DNA of 64,000 nucleotides from UBA4742 sp002403895 (GTDB lineage Bacteria; Actinomycetota; Acidimicrobiia; Acidimicrobiales; Acidimicrobilacustridaceae): NCBI GenBank assembly GCA_036823295.1, contig DAISGD010000008.1, positions 1 through 64,000 on the forward strand. The letters run 5' to 3'. Positions 1-7,349 of this stretch are shown here, one piece after another. Every line of letters starts with the position of its first letter. The first letter of the stretch is position 1. The notes under the pieces are model-generated. The model was not told the origin of the DNA and did not search any database. It saw only the letters and a program-made list of their open reading frames with translations. The translations under genes and the position numbers were made by a program.

Positions 1-1283
1 GCGTCGAATCTTGTGGGCGACGGCGAAGCCCTCGCGCAGACGAGGAGATACGTCGTCGTCGTTCCCTTGCCTTTGATTGCGACAGACCTTCGTGCCTCGA
101 AGTCGAACCGTGCCCACGCGGCTCGCGCTACCCGCTCGGTAACTTGCACGCGCCCGGGTACTCCATGTGACTCCATTCGGCTCGCCGTGTTGACTGTGTC
201 ACCCCAGACGTCGTAGCTGAACTTGCGTCGTCCGATCACCCCGGCGACCACGGGGCCGGCATCGATACCGATGCGCAGTTGCAGCGGCTCGCCGTGTGGC
301 GTCCTGACATCCGAGATCGCGTCACACATCGCGATCGCCAGCTCGAGCACGGAGGCCAGGTGATCCGCGCGTGGCGTCGGCAGTCCGCCGACCACCATGT
401 ACGCGTCGCCGATTGTCTTGATCTTCTCGAGGCCGGCAGCCTCCGCCAGATCATCGAACAGGACGAACACCTCGTTGAGCAGGTCAACAAGTGCTCGTGC
501 CCCGAGGTCTTGGGCGAGCGGCGTGAAGCCGACGATGTCGGCGAACAGGACCGTCACATCGGGCTGGCTCTCGGCAATGGTCGTGGCACCATCACGAAGT
601 TGCTCCGCGATGGGCGCTGGGAGGATGTTCAACAGCAGCCGTTCGGAACGCGCCTGCTCCGCTTCGAGGAGGCGGTGTTCGTGCACCAGCGCTGCACGCG
701 TCCGATCACGCTCGTTCGTGAAGTAAAGCAGAGCGAGGAACGCCGCGATCGACGGACCGGCAAGGTTCATGACGAACAACGCCGCACGGACGCCCGCACC
801 GATATGCGGCGCGGAGCCGGCCAGGGTGGTCTCGAACATCCCCGAGACCGCGAGGAGCACCACAAACGCACCGAGCGAGGCCCAGCTCCGCGCTCCGAAC
901 AGGTAGGCGAGAAGGGGCGTGATGCCCGCCCACGCGGCCACCGCGGAACCGTTCGCGAACCCGCCTAGGCTCCACTGGAGCGCGAACGGGAGCACGAGCA
1001 TCAGGACAAGCAGGATCGTGCGGATCGTGCGGATCCGCTTCGTGCGTGCGAAACCAACCAGACTCGCGATCACACACAGCTGGTAGACGAACGGTATGGC
1101 GGCCGACCGTGGAAGCCCGATCGCCAGGTAGATCGCGATCCACGCGCAGGACATTGCGGCAAGCAAGCTCGCAACGAGCGTGACCATCGCCTTGTCGAGA
1201 CGCACATCGTCGGGATCGTCGGCGTCGACTCCAAGGCCGGCGAGCCGTTGAAATACGACGGGCAGACGATCAGTCCACGACAC
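1..1283 (-). CDS. Membrane-anchored class III adenylate cyclase (C-terminus cut by window edge)
   Basis: Probably makes cAMP from ATP at the inner face of the membrane. The N-terminal half (roughly residues 40-195) has about six hydrophobic segments, followed by a short linker and a class III cyclase domain. Visible catalytic features are FADIVGF (first metal Asp), IKTIGDAYM (second metal Asp, with the Lys that reads adenine), DVWGDTVNTASRM (Asp plus the transition-state Asn/Arg) and the closing IKGKG strand. The Lys/Asp pair favours adenylate over guanylate cyclase. I chose GTG at 1283 because it is the only start codon after the upstream in-frame stop and has GGGAG about 10 nt upstream. About 427 codons are seen; the domain is complete but the stop lies outside the window. 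Read directly from the minus strand. Confidence 0.85.
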   Translation of the reverse strand, partial: MSWTDRLPVVFQRLAGLGVDADDPDDVRLDKAMVTLVASLLAAMSCAWIAIYLAIGLPRSAAIPFVYQLCVIASLVGFARTKRIRTIRTILLVLMLVLPFALQWSLGGFANGSAVAAWAGITPLLAYLFGARSWASLGAFVVLLAVSGMFETTLAGSAPHIGAGVRAALFVMNLAGPSIAAFLALLYFTNERDRTRAALVHEHRLLEAEQARSERLLLNILPAPIAEQLRDGATTIAESQPDVTVLFADIVGFTPLAQDLGARALVDLLNEVFVLFDDLAEAAGLEKIKTIGDAYMVVGGLPTPRADHLASVLELAIAMCDAISDVRTPHGEPLQLRIGIDAGPVVAGVIGRRKFSYDVWGDTVNTASRMESHGVPGRVQVTERVARAAWARFDFEARRSVAIKGKGTTTTYLLVCARASPSPTRFD

Positions 1284-1867
1284 CGATTCAGGCTCCCAGA
1301 CCGCGACGTGTGAGTAAAGGACCGCGGCGAGGTGCCGTCACATCGGCGGGACAACCGCGTCGAACACGACCACGGTCGCTGACACGCAAACGCCGGCGTT
1401 TCCGGTTTCGAGGTCGCATTCCGGCGCAACACCAAACGTCGACAGATGACTCCGTCCGGACCGACGAGGTGCCCCAGAACGCGCGTCCCCGAATCCCGAG
1501 ACCCGGGCATCCCTGATCTGACGCCGCTCGCCGGAATTCCCCAGGGGTGCTCCGAGCAGCTCTGGGGAGATTCACCTGAGCGCCGTCATCGGCGGACTTA
1601 TTGGACTTGTGGGTGGGGCAATCGCATCCATCGCCAAGAGGGGAGGTTGAGGTCCCGTTCGGAACCGCCGGATCTGAGACATGGCTGCCCGATGTACTTC
1701 ACGCACTTCTCCCCAGGCCAGTCTCGGCATCGAGGCGAGTAACCCTGCCGGGTTAGATAGCCACCGTTGACTCGGTCACACCTGACCGGGGCTGGAACCC
1801 GTCGTCGCGGCCGCGCCCCCTGAGCAGGGCCTGCGATCACGTCGGCCCTGGCAAACTCCGAGCCTGA
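1284..1867. other. 584-bp stretch without a recognisable gene
   Basis: It lies between the start of the cyclase and the end of the integrase. I looked for a tRNA or tmRNA 3' end that could serve as an attachment site and saw no cloverleaf or T-arm on either strand. The open frames here have no recognisable protein features. The only item worth noting is the short hydrophobic frame at 1576-1650, listed separately. Confidence 0.5.
1576..1650 (+). CDS. Possible 24-residue hydrophobic peptide with a CTG start
   Basis: The frame reads LSAVIGGLIGLVGG followed by AIASIAKRGG and a stop. It is a glycine-rich hydrophobic helix with a basic tail, the look of a single-span membrane peptide. There is no ATG, GTG or TTG between the upstream in-frame stop and the hydrophobic core. 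However, GGGGAG at 1564-1569 sits 6 nt before a CTG, which is good ribosome-binding spacing. It lies in otherwise gene-free DNA next to an integrase, where toxin-like or phage membrane peptides often occur. No family is assigned. It may be chance or a decayed remnant. Confidence 0.2.
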   Translation: MSAVIGGLIGLVGGAIASIAKRGG

Positions 1868-2959
1868 TCAAGACCGAAGCGCGTCGCCGAGGCTCTGAGC
1901 GAGATCCACGTCTCGATGGCTCTGGGCGTGGGCGTAAACACGTAGCGTCGTCGACGCGTCCGAGTGACCAAGCCGGCCGGCGACCGTGGCCAGGTCGTAG
2001 CCCGCGCCGAGAGCCCAGGTCGCCGACCAATGCCGGAGATCGTGAAGGCGCCATGAGGGAGCGATCCCCGCGGCGTATCTCGACTGGCGCCACCAGTACC
2101 CGATCCGATCTGGAGCGGGCGGGCTCTCCGTGTCACTGAACATCCACGGGGCGAATCGCTCACGCTCCGCTCGCAGCGGCTCGAGGAGCGCGACCGTGTC
2201 AGGGTCCAGCGTGATGTGACGCGCATCGCCCCCCTTGGTCGGATCGTCACGCAACGCGGACCGGACCTCGTGTCCATCGCCCTCGCGAACAACCGTGATC
2301 GAACTGTCGATGGTGAGTTCGTCGCCGACGAGGTCCTGCCATCGCAGCGCCGCGAGCTCCGAGCGACGGGCGCCGGTCACGGCCGCCAGCCGAATCGCGA
2401 TCGGGGCCATCTGGCTGAGCTCACTCGCCGCTTCGAGCACCCGCCGGACCTCATCCTGAGACATCACCCCTCGGGGTGAGCGCTTCGGACGGTCGTAGGT
2501 GGCCAGCGCGGCGGGGTTCTGAGGGATCCACCCCCAGCGCACCGCCTGCTGGAGCGCCGATCGCAACGTCTGCAGCTGGTTGCGAACGGACCCCTCGCCC
2601 GTTCCACCGGTGCGTAGACGAGTGATCCACCGGTCGACGTCGGCCACCCGCAGCCGGCCGAGCGTCACCTTTGCGATGCGGTCCTCCCTGATGCTCTCGG
2701 ACCGGCTCGCGTGATCACGCCGGGTGTAGGGCGCCCAGCCGCCGTCCTTCAATTCGCGCCAGGCTTCCAGCAGATCGGCCACGGTCTGGCGACCCGCATG
2801 GTGCGGAGGCACGACCGAAAGTTCAGCCGCGACCCGCTCGGCGTCCTTCTTCCCGCCCCGAACCGTGCGAGAAATCTGGACAGGTTTGCCCTCACCGTCA
2901 CGCCCCACGAACACCCGGACTTCCCACACGCCGCGCTTGCGCTGCCGAATCGTAGCCAT
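1868..2959 (-). CDS. Tyrosine recombinase / integrase
   Basis: A site-specific DNA recombinase of the phage-integrase family, 363 residues, full length. The N-terminus (about 1-55) looks like an arm-type DNA-binding domain, residues about 58-150 form the SAM-like core-binding domain, and the rest is the catalytic domain. The active-site set is complete: Arg198 in TGARRSEL, Lys242 in DPTKGG, His306 and Arg309 in LHDLRH, His332 in LGHS and the nucleophile Tyr342 in RVYAH. It would cut and join DNA through a 3'-phosphotyrosine intermediate. No excisionase, phage or conjugation gene and no tRNA lie beside it, so it may be the end of an element extending left, or a stranded remnant. A tandem 11-bp repeat lies just upstream of its start. 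Confidence 0.93.
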   Translation of the reverse strand: MATIRQRKRGVWEVRVFVGRDGEGKPVQISRTVRGGKKDAERVAAELSVVPPHHAGRQTVADLLEAWRELKDGGWAPYTRRDHASRSESIREDRIAKVTLGRLRVADVDRWITRLRTGGTGEGSVRNQLQTLRSALQQAVRWGWIPQNPAALATYDRPKRSPRGVMSQDEVRRVLEAASELSQMAPIAIRLAAVTGARRSELAALRWQDLVGDELTIDSSITVVREGDGHEVRSALRDDPTKGGDARHITLDPDTVALLEPLRAERERFAPWMFSDTESPPAPDRIGYWWRQSRYAAGIAPSWRLHDLRHWSATWALGAGYDLATVAGRLGHSDASTTLRVYAHAQSHRDVDLAQSLGDALRS

Positions 2960-2977
2960 GGGTTGAACCTACCCGAA

Positions 2978-2999
2978 GGAGTAGGGATGGAGTAGGGAT
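2978..2999. repeat. Perfect tandem duplication of an 11-bp unit upstream of the integrase
   Basis: GGAGTAGGGAT occurs twice in direct succession (2978-2988 and 2989-2999), ending 18 bp before the integrase start codon. An 11-bp period puts both copies on the same DNA face. Integrase arm-type sites are short direct repeats near int, so an arm-type or autoregulatory site is a reasonable inference. A simple replication slip is the alternative. Confidence 0.5.
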
Positions 3000-3028
3000 A
3001 TGGCCGGGACGGCATCCGAAAACGCCGA

Positions 3029-3052
3029 AGGCCCGCCGTCGCCGGCGGGCCT
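3029..3052 (-). terminator. Terminator of the acyl-CoA dehydrogenase gene
   Basis: A perfect 10-bp stem (AGGCCCGCCG / CGGCGGGCCT) with a 4-nt loop sits 27 bp beyond the acyl-CoA dehydrogenase stop on the minus strand. It is followed by a modest T-rich stretch (TTCGGCGTTTTC). Confidence 0.75.
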
Positions 3053-3079
3053 CTGGAGACAGCGAAACCGCAGGTCAGA

Positions 3080-4312
3080 CTATTCGACCCGCAGGCCGGT
3101 GATGGCCCGGGCGATCACCAGCTGCTGGATCTGCTCGGTGCCCTCGAAGATGTCGAAGATCTTGGCATCTCGGTGCCAGCGCTCTACGGGGTACTCCCGC
3201 ACGTAGCCGTAGCCGCCCAAGATCTGGATTGCCCGCTCCGTCACCCACACCGCGGTGCGACCGGCCTTGAGCTTGGACATCGAGCCTTCGGCGTTCTTGT
3301 AGGCGCCGTTCTTCGACAGCCAAGCGGCTCGCCACACCAAGAGCCGAGCGGCGTCGATCTCGGTGGCCATGTCGGCCAGCATGAAGCCGATGCCCTGGTG
3401 CATGGCGATGGGCTTGCCGAACGCCACTCGCTCGGTGGCGTACTGCAGGGAGTACTCGTAAGCGGCGCGGGCCACACCCACGGCTTGGGCGGCCACGGCG
3501 GGCCGGGTGGCCTCGAACGTGGCCATGGCCGGCTGTTTGCCACCGGTGTGGACGGCGGGCTTATGCAGCGCCTCACCGGCCCGGGCCAGCTTCTCGTCGA
3601 GCTTCTCCTTGCCACCCAGCAGGCAGTTGCCGGGAACCCGCACGTCCTCGAGCACGACCTCAGCGGTGTGCGACGCACGGATGCCCATCTTCTTGTACTT
3701 CTGGCCCTGCGACAGCCCCGGCGTGTTGGGCGGCACGATGAAGCTGGCCTGGCCCCGGCCCCGCAGCTCTGGGTCGACGGTGGCCACCACCACGTGGATG
3801 TCGGCGATGCCCCCATTGGTGATCCACGCCTTGGTGCCGTTGAGCACCCATTCGTCCTTGGCCTCGTCGTAGACGGCCTTGGTGCGCAGCGACGAGACGT
3901 CCGAACCGGCGTCGGGCTCGCTCACGCAGAACGCTCCGAGCTTCACGTCATCGGGCGTTCCGTAGCACTGGGGCACCCATTCCATGAGCTGCTCGGGGGT
4001 GCCGTTGCCCATGATGCCGGCTGCCGCCAGGCCCGAGCCCATGATGGCCAGGCCGATGCCGGCGTCGCCCCAGAACAGTTCCTCGATGGCGACGGGCATG
4101 GTGAGCCCGGTCGGGTCGCCCATCATGGCGTTGGCCATGAAGTCGAGCCCGTACAGCCCGATCTTGGCGGCCTCCTGCACGACGGGCCAGGGGAACTCCT
4201 CCCGCTCGTCCCACTCGGCGGCGGCGGGGCGGATGGTGTCCTCGGCGAAGTCGTGAATCCACTTCTGGAGGGTGAGTTGATCCTCGTTGAGTTGGAACGA
4301 GACATCGGACAT
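3080..4312 (-). CDS. Acyl-CoA dehydrogenase
   Basis: A flavoenzyme that oxidises the alpha-beta bond of an acyl-CoA thioester and passes electrons to ETF. About 410 residues, normal for the family. N-terminal helical domain, a beta domain with the FAD-contact motif FCVSEPDAGSD and WITNG, and a C-terminal helical domain with QILGGYGYVREYP. The catalytic base is probably Glu in FDIFEGT near the C-terminus, the glutaryl-CoA/short-chain position. An upstream ATG at 4330 is possible, but the ATG at 4312 has GGGAG 8-9 nt upstream and begins MSDVSF, so I prefer it. It is monocistronic, with a terminator behind it and a 16-bp palindrome just upstream, so regulation by an acyl-CoA-sensing TetR or GntR protein is likely. 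Substrate chain length cannot be read from the sequence. Confidence 0.92.
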   Translation of the reverse strand: MSDVSFQLNEDQLTLQKWIHDFAEDTIRPAAAEWDEREEFPWPVVQEAAKIGLYGLDFMANAMMGDPTGLTMPVAIEELFWGDAGIGLAIMGSGLAAAGIMGNGTPEQLMEWVPQCYGTPDDVKLGAFCVSEPDAGSDVSSLRTKAVYDEAKDEWVLNGTKAWITNGGIADIHVVVATVDPELRGRGQASFIVPPNTPGLSQGQKYKKMGIRASHTAEVVLEDVRVPGNCLLGGKEKLDEKLARAGEALHKPAVHTGGKQPAMATFEATRPAVAAQAVGVARAAYEYSLQYATERVAFGKPIAMHQGIGFMLADMATEIDAARLLVWRAAWLSKNGAYKNAEGSMSKLKAGRTAVWVTERAIQILGGYGYVREYPVERWHRDAKIFDIFEGTEQIQQLVIARAITGLRVE

Positions 4313-4331
4313 GGGGTTCTCCCGTTTCAAA

Positions 4332-4347
4332 GTTACCCGGCGGTAAC
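4332..4347. promoter_or_regulatory. Candidate operator of the acyl-CoA dehydrogenase gene
   Basis: GTTACC-CGGC-GGTAAC is a perfect 6-bp inverted repeat with a 4-bp self-complementary centre. It starts 20 bp upstream of the ATG. Its position and symmetry fit a repressor site of the TetR kind common on fatty-acid genes. No matching regulator gene lies next to it. Confidence 0.5.
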
Positions 4348-4446
4348 ATAACGGTAGTACGAGCGGCTGGCGGCTGACAACCTCTGCACATCACTAAACC
4401 TTCGGGGCCCGCCCCGGGTGGGTACTGGGTGCGATCCTGATCCAGT

Positions 4447-5793
4447 TCAGCCCGTAGCAACGGGATCGGCCACCGGCGCCACACCCGGGACCAACGACAG
4501 CGCGATCAGCGCCAGAAGGGCCCCGAGGACGTAGGGGCTGCCCACGCCGATGTGCTGGAACATCGCGCCGGCGGTGATCGGTCCCACCACCCGGGCCAGG
4601 CCGCCGGCCGACTGCTGCCAGCCCAGCCACATGCCCCGCTCGCGCCCCGCCCGACCGGCGACGGCCGACGACAACGTCGGCGTGATGAGACCCTGACCCA
4701 ACACCAAGAACGTCAGGCTCAGGACCAGGGTGGCCCACCCGCCGTTCACGGCCAACAGCGCGAGGCCGATGGCGTTGGCGGTGAGGGCCGCCCGCAACGT
4801 GCCCGACTCCCCCAGCCGGTCGTTGACCCGGCCCACCATGCTGACCTGCACCACTACCAGAGCCAGGCCGATGGCGGTGAACACGGCCCCCGTACCCGAC
4901 AGTTTGAGCCCGTAGCGGGCGTCGGTGAGCAGGGCGAACGTGGCCTCGAAACCGCTGAAGGCGACCATGCCCACGAACGAGACAGTGATGAGCCGGATGA
5001 TCGGGCTCCGATTCACGCGCCCGCCTGCCCCGGAGCCAGGTGGTCGACCGCCCGAGGCGATCACCGCCTCCGATTCGATGGGCGTGCCCGGCTGGGGACC
5101 GTCCAGGGAGCCGGCCCGCTCCATTTCGGCTGCGCCTTCCACGTTGGCGGCGAGCGCCTCTTGCCCAATACCGCCGTGCTCGGGCGAGGTCTCCGGCAGC
5201 CGCTTGATGGCCACCAACGCGTTCACGGCCGAGATGGCTGCAGCAATGAAGAACGGCACCCGGGGGTTCACCAAGGCGCCCAGTGCCCCGATGGCCGGCC
5301 CCGCCACGAACCCCACCCCGAAGGCGGCACCGAGCAGGCCCATGAGCTTGGCCCGATCCCGGGCCGGGGCCACATCGGCGACGGCGGCTTGCGCCACCGA
5401 CACGCTGGCCCCCGAAGCGCCGTCCAAGATCCGCCCGAGGAACAGCAACACGATCGAGCCGGCCACACCGGTCAGCAGGCTGCCGAGGGCCGTCCCGAAC
5501 AGCGAGATGAGCAACACTGGTTTGCGCCCGATGCGGTCCGACAGGCGACCCCAGATTGGGGCGAAGACGAGTTGGGCCAGGGAGAACGACGCCACCAACA
5601 CGCCGATAGTCAAGGGCGAGGCATCGAAGCGTTCCGCGTATTGGGGCAGGATCGGCAAGACGATGCCGAAGCCGATGAGGTCGACGGCGACCGTGGTCCA
5701 GATGGTGCCGAAGCCCCGGGGAAGGGGCTCACGCTGCTTGGACGAGGACCGGCGCACGCTCGCTAGCGAACGCGACCCACCGCCTCCGGTCAA
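4447..5793 (-). CDS. MFS drug/metabolite exporter (DHA1, TetA/MdtG-like)
   Basis: About 448 residues with twelve predicted membrane spans in two halves, separated by a long charged loop (about residues 200-265). The first half carries the MFS loop 2-3 signature WGRLSDRIGRKP and a DGASGASVSVAQAAVAD segment typical of antiporter motif C-like helices. Likely proton-driven export of a small molecule; the substrate is unknown. The start appears to be TTG (5793), with a basic, Ser/Arg-rich cytoplasmic tail before the first helix. A GTG 12 codons downstream is a possible alternative. It lies downstream of cysS on the same strand, separated by a 110-bp gap that holds a dispersed palindromic repeat. 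Confidence 0.85.
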   Translation of the reverse strand: MTGGGGSRSLASVRRSSSKQREPLPRGFGTIWTTVAVDLIGFGIVLPILPQYAERFDASPLTIGVLVASFSLAQLVFAPIWGRLSDRIGRKPVLLISLFGTALGSLLTGVAGSIVLLFLGRILDGASGASVSVAQAAVADVAPARDRAKLMGLLGAAFGVGFVAGPAIGALGALVNPRVPFFIAAAISAVNALVAIKRLPETSPEHGGIGQEALAANVEGAAEMERAGSLDGPQPGTPIESEAVIASGGRPPGSGAGGRVNRSPIIRLITVSFVGMVAFSGFEATFALLTDARYGLKLSGTGAVFTAIGLALVVVQVSMVGRVNDRLGESGTLRAALTANAIGLALLAVNGGWATLVLSLTFLVLGQGLITPTLSSAVAGRAGRERGMWLGWQQSAGGLARVVGPITAGAMFQHIGVGSPYVLGALLALIALSLVPGVAPVADPVATG

Positions 5794-5824
5794 ATCAGGC
5801 CCGCCCGGTTCGTGCTGGGCTTGC

Positions 5825-5865
5825 GCAGTTGCCTACCGCCACGGTGGCTAATGGCACGATCCCGA
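5825..5865. repeat. Dispersed palindromic repeat, copy 1
   Basis: A 41-bp stretch matching 45552-45592 at 34 of 41 positions when aligned by eye. The core TACCGCCACGGTGG is followed by a conserved non-palindromic tail (AATGRCACGAYCCCGA). On the plus strand most stem differences from copy 2 are G-U wobbles, with one true mismatch. It lies between cysS and the MFS gene. Confidence 0.6.
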
Positions 5866-5903
5866 ACTGGGACAGGCCGGTGCACGCAGCCAGGCCGCCC
5901 GGG

Positions 5904-7262
5904 TCAGGATCGGCGGATCTGGGTGCCCTTGGCCGTGTCCTCCACGACATAGCCGAGCGCTTCGAGCTCGGCCCGCAAGGCGTCGGCCCGATCCCACTCC
6001 TTGGCGTTGCGGGCGTCGTCGCGCTGGCGGGCCAGGGCCTCCGCCCCATCATCGGCCGTCACCGGTGGTCGGGCCTCGGCCAGCTCCAAGCCGACGGCGG
6101 TCGTGATCTGCCGCACGGTGGCCAGCACGGACGCGGCGGTGCCGTCGTCGGCGGCGTCGAGTGCCTGGTTGCCCTGGCGCACCAGGGTGAACAGCAGGGC
6201 GAACGCGCCAGGGGTGTTGAGGTCGTCGTCCATGAGCCGGCGGAACTCGTCCAGCGCGGCTGGGTCGGGCTCACCGTCGGGCAGCTCTCCCGCCCGGCGG
6301 GCGAACTCGTCGAGGCGGCGCAACGCCTGGGACGCGTCGTCGGTGGTGGCCTTGGTCACTTCCACCGGCGAGCGGTAGTGGCCCCGCAGCACGAGCAGCC
6401 GGAAGGCTCGGGGGTCGGTCGACTTGATGAGGTCGAGCAGGTTGGTGAAGTTGCCCAGACTCTTGGACATCTTCTCGCCGCCGATCTCGACGAACCCGTT
6501 GTGCATCCAGTGGGTGGCGAACTCGTGGCCACTGGCCACCGCCTGGGCCCGCTCGTTCTCGTGGTGGGGAAAGGCCAGGTCCTGCCCGCCCCCGTGCAGG
6601 TCGAAGCCGTCGCCCAACAGGTCGAGGGCCATGACCACACACTCGGTGTGCCACCCCGGGCGCCCGTGACCCCACGGCGATGGCCACGACGGCTCCCCGG
6701 GCTTGGCCTTCTTCCACAAGGCGAAGTCAATGGGCGAGTGCTTCTCCTCGTTGGCTTCGACCCGGGCCCCGGCTCGCAGGCTGTCGATCGACTGGCGGGC
6801 CAGCAGGCCGTAGTCGGCCACCACGTCGGTGCTGAAGTAGACGCCATCGGACGTCTCGTAGGCATCGTCCTTGTTCACCAGCTCGGCCACGAACTCAACC
6901 ATCCGCTCCACATAGGCGGTGGCGTGGGGATCGTGGGTGGGGCGCTTCACCCCGATGCCGTCCATGCCCTTGTACCAGACCTTCTCGCACTTGCGGGCAA
7001 TCTCGTCGGCCGGGCGATCCTCCTCACGGGCCCGGTCGATGATGTGGTCGTCGATGTCGGTGATGTTCGACACGTAGGTGACCTCGAAGCCCGACCATTC
7101 GAGGTAGCGGCGCAGCACGTCGAACACGAGCGAGAACCGGCCGTGGCCCAGGTGCGGCGGCCCATAGACGGTGGGGCCACACACGTACATCGACACCTTG
7201 CCGGGCTCGCGGGTCTCGAAGGGGACGATTTGTCCTCGGGCGGTGTCGAACAGCTGCAACAT
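5904..7262 (-). CDS. cysS: Cysteine--tRNA ligase
   Basis: Charges tRNA-Cys in the cytoplasm. About 452 residues, normal for class Ia CysRS. It shows CGPTVYGPPHLGHGR (zinc Cys and HIGH motif), NITDIDDHII, the zinc motif GWHTECV followed by the HGGG..FPHHENE segment, and EKMSKSLGN (KMSKS). The C-terminal DALR-like anticodon helices and the EWDRADALRAEL end are typical. I prefer the ATG at 7262 (MLQLFDTARG), where family homology begins; an in-frame ATG 16 codons upstream is less likely. It diverges from valS across 87 bp, so the two synthetases probably share a bidirectional promoter region. Full catalytic motifs separate it from the MshC ligase paralogue, which lacks this complete C-terminus. 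Confidence 0.95.
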   Translation of the reverse strand: MLQLFDTARGQIVPFETREPGKVSMYVCGPTVYGPPHLGHGRFSLVFDVLRRYLEWSGFEVTYVSNITDIDDHIIDRAREEDRPADEIARKCEKVWYKGMDGIGVKRPTHDPHATAYVERMVEFVAELVNKDDAYETSDGVYFSTDVVADYGLLARQSIDSLRAGARVEANEEKHSPIDFALWKKAKPGEPSWPSPWGHGRPGWHTECVVMALDLLGDGFDLHGGGQDLAFPHHENERAQAVASGHEFATHWMHNGFVEIGGEKMSKSLGNFTNLLDLIKSTDPRAFRLLVLRGHYRSPVEVTKATTDDASQALRRLDEFARRAGELPDGEPDPAALDEFRRLMDDDLNTPGAFALLFTLVRQGNQALDAADDGTAASVLATVRQITTAVGLELAEARPPVTADDGAEALARQRDDARNAKEWDRADALRAELEALGYVVEDTAKGTQIRRS

Positions 7263-7349
7263 GACGGGCAGGCTAGTTGGGCCTCCCGGAGCGGCCGTGC
7301 CCGGTATCACTTCGAGGACCGGAGGGTTCGCCCACTACCTTTGCCCCCG

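Noticed and set aside
279..968. Plus-strand frame over the left edge
   Set aside because: Antisense to the adenylate cyclase, whose minus-strand motifs are unmistakable.
1284..1867. tRNA or tmRNA attachment site next to the integrase
   Set aside because: No T-arm, anticodon stem or CCA end was visible on either strand.
5829..7349. Open plus-strand frame in phase with valS, over 1.5 kb
   Set aside because: It is exactly antisense to cysS, has no synthetase-like sequence and reflects high-GC frame openness; valS homology begins at 7350.
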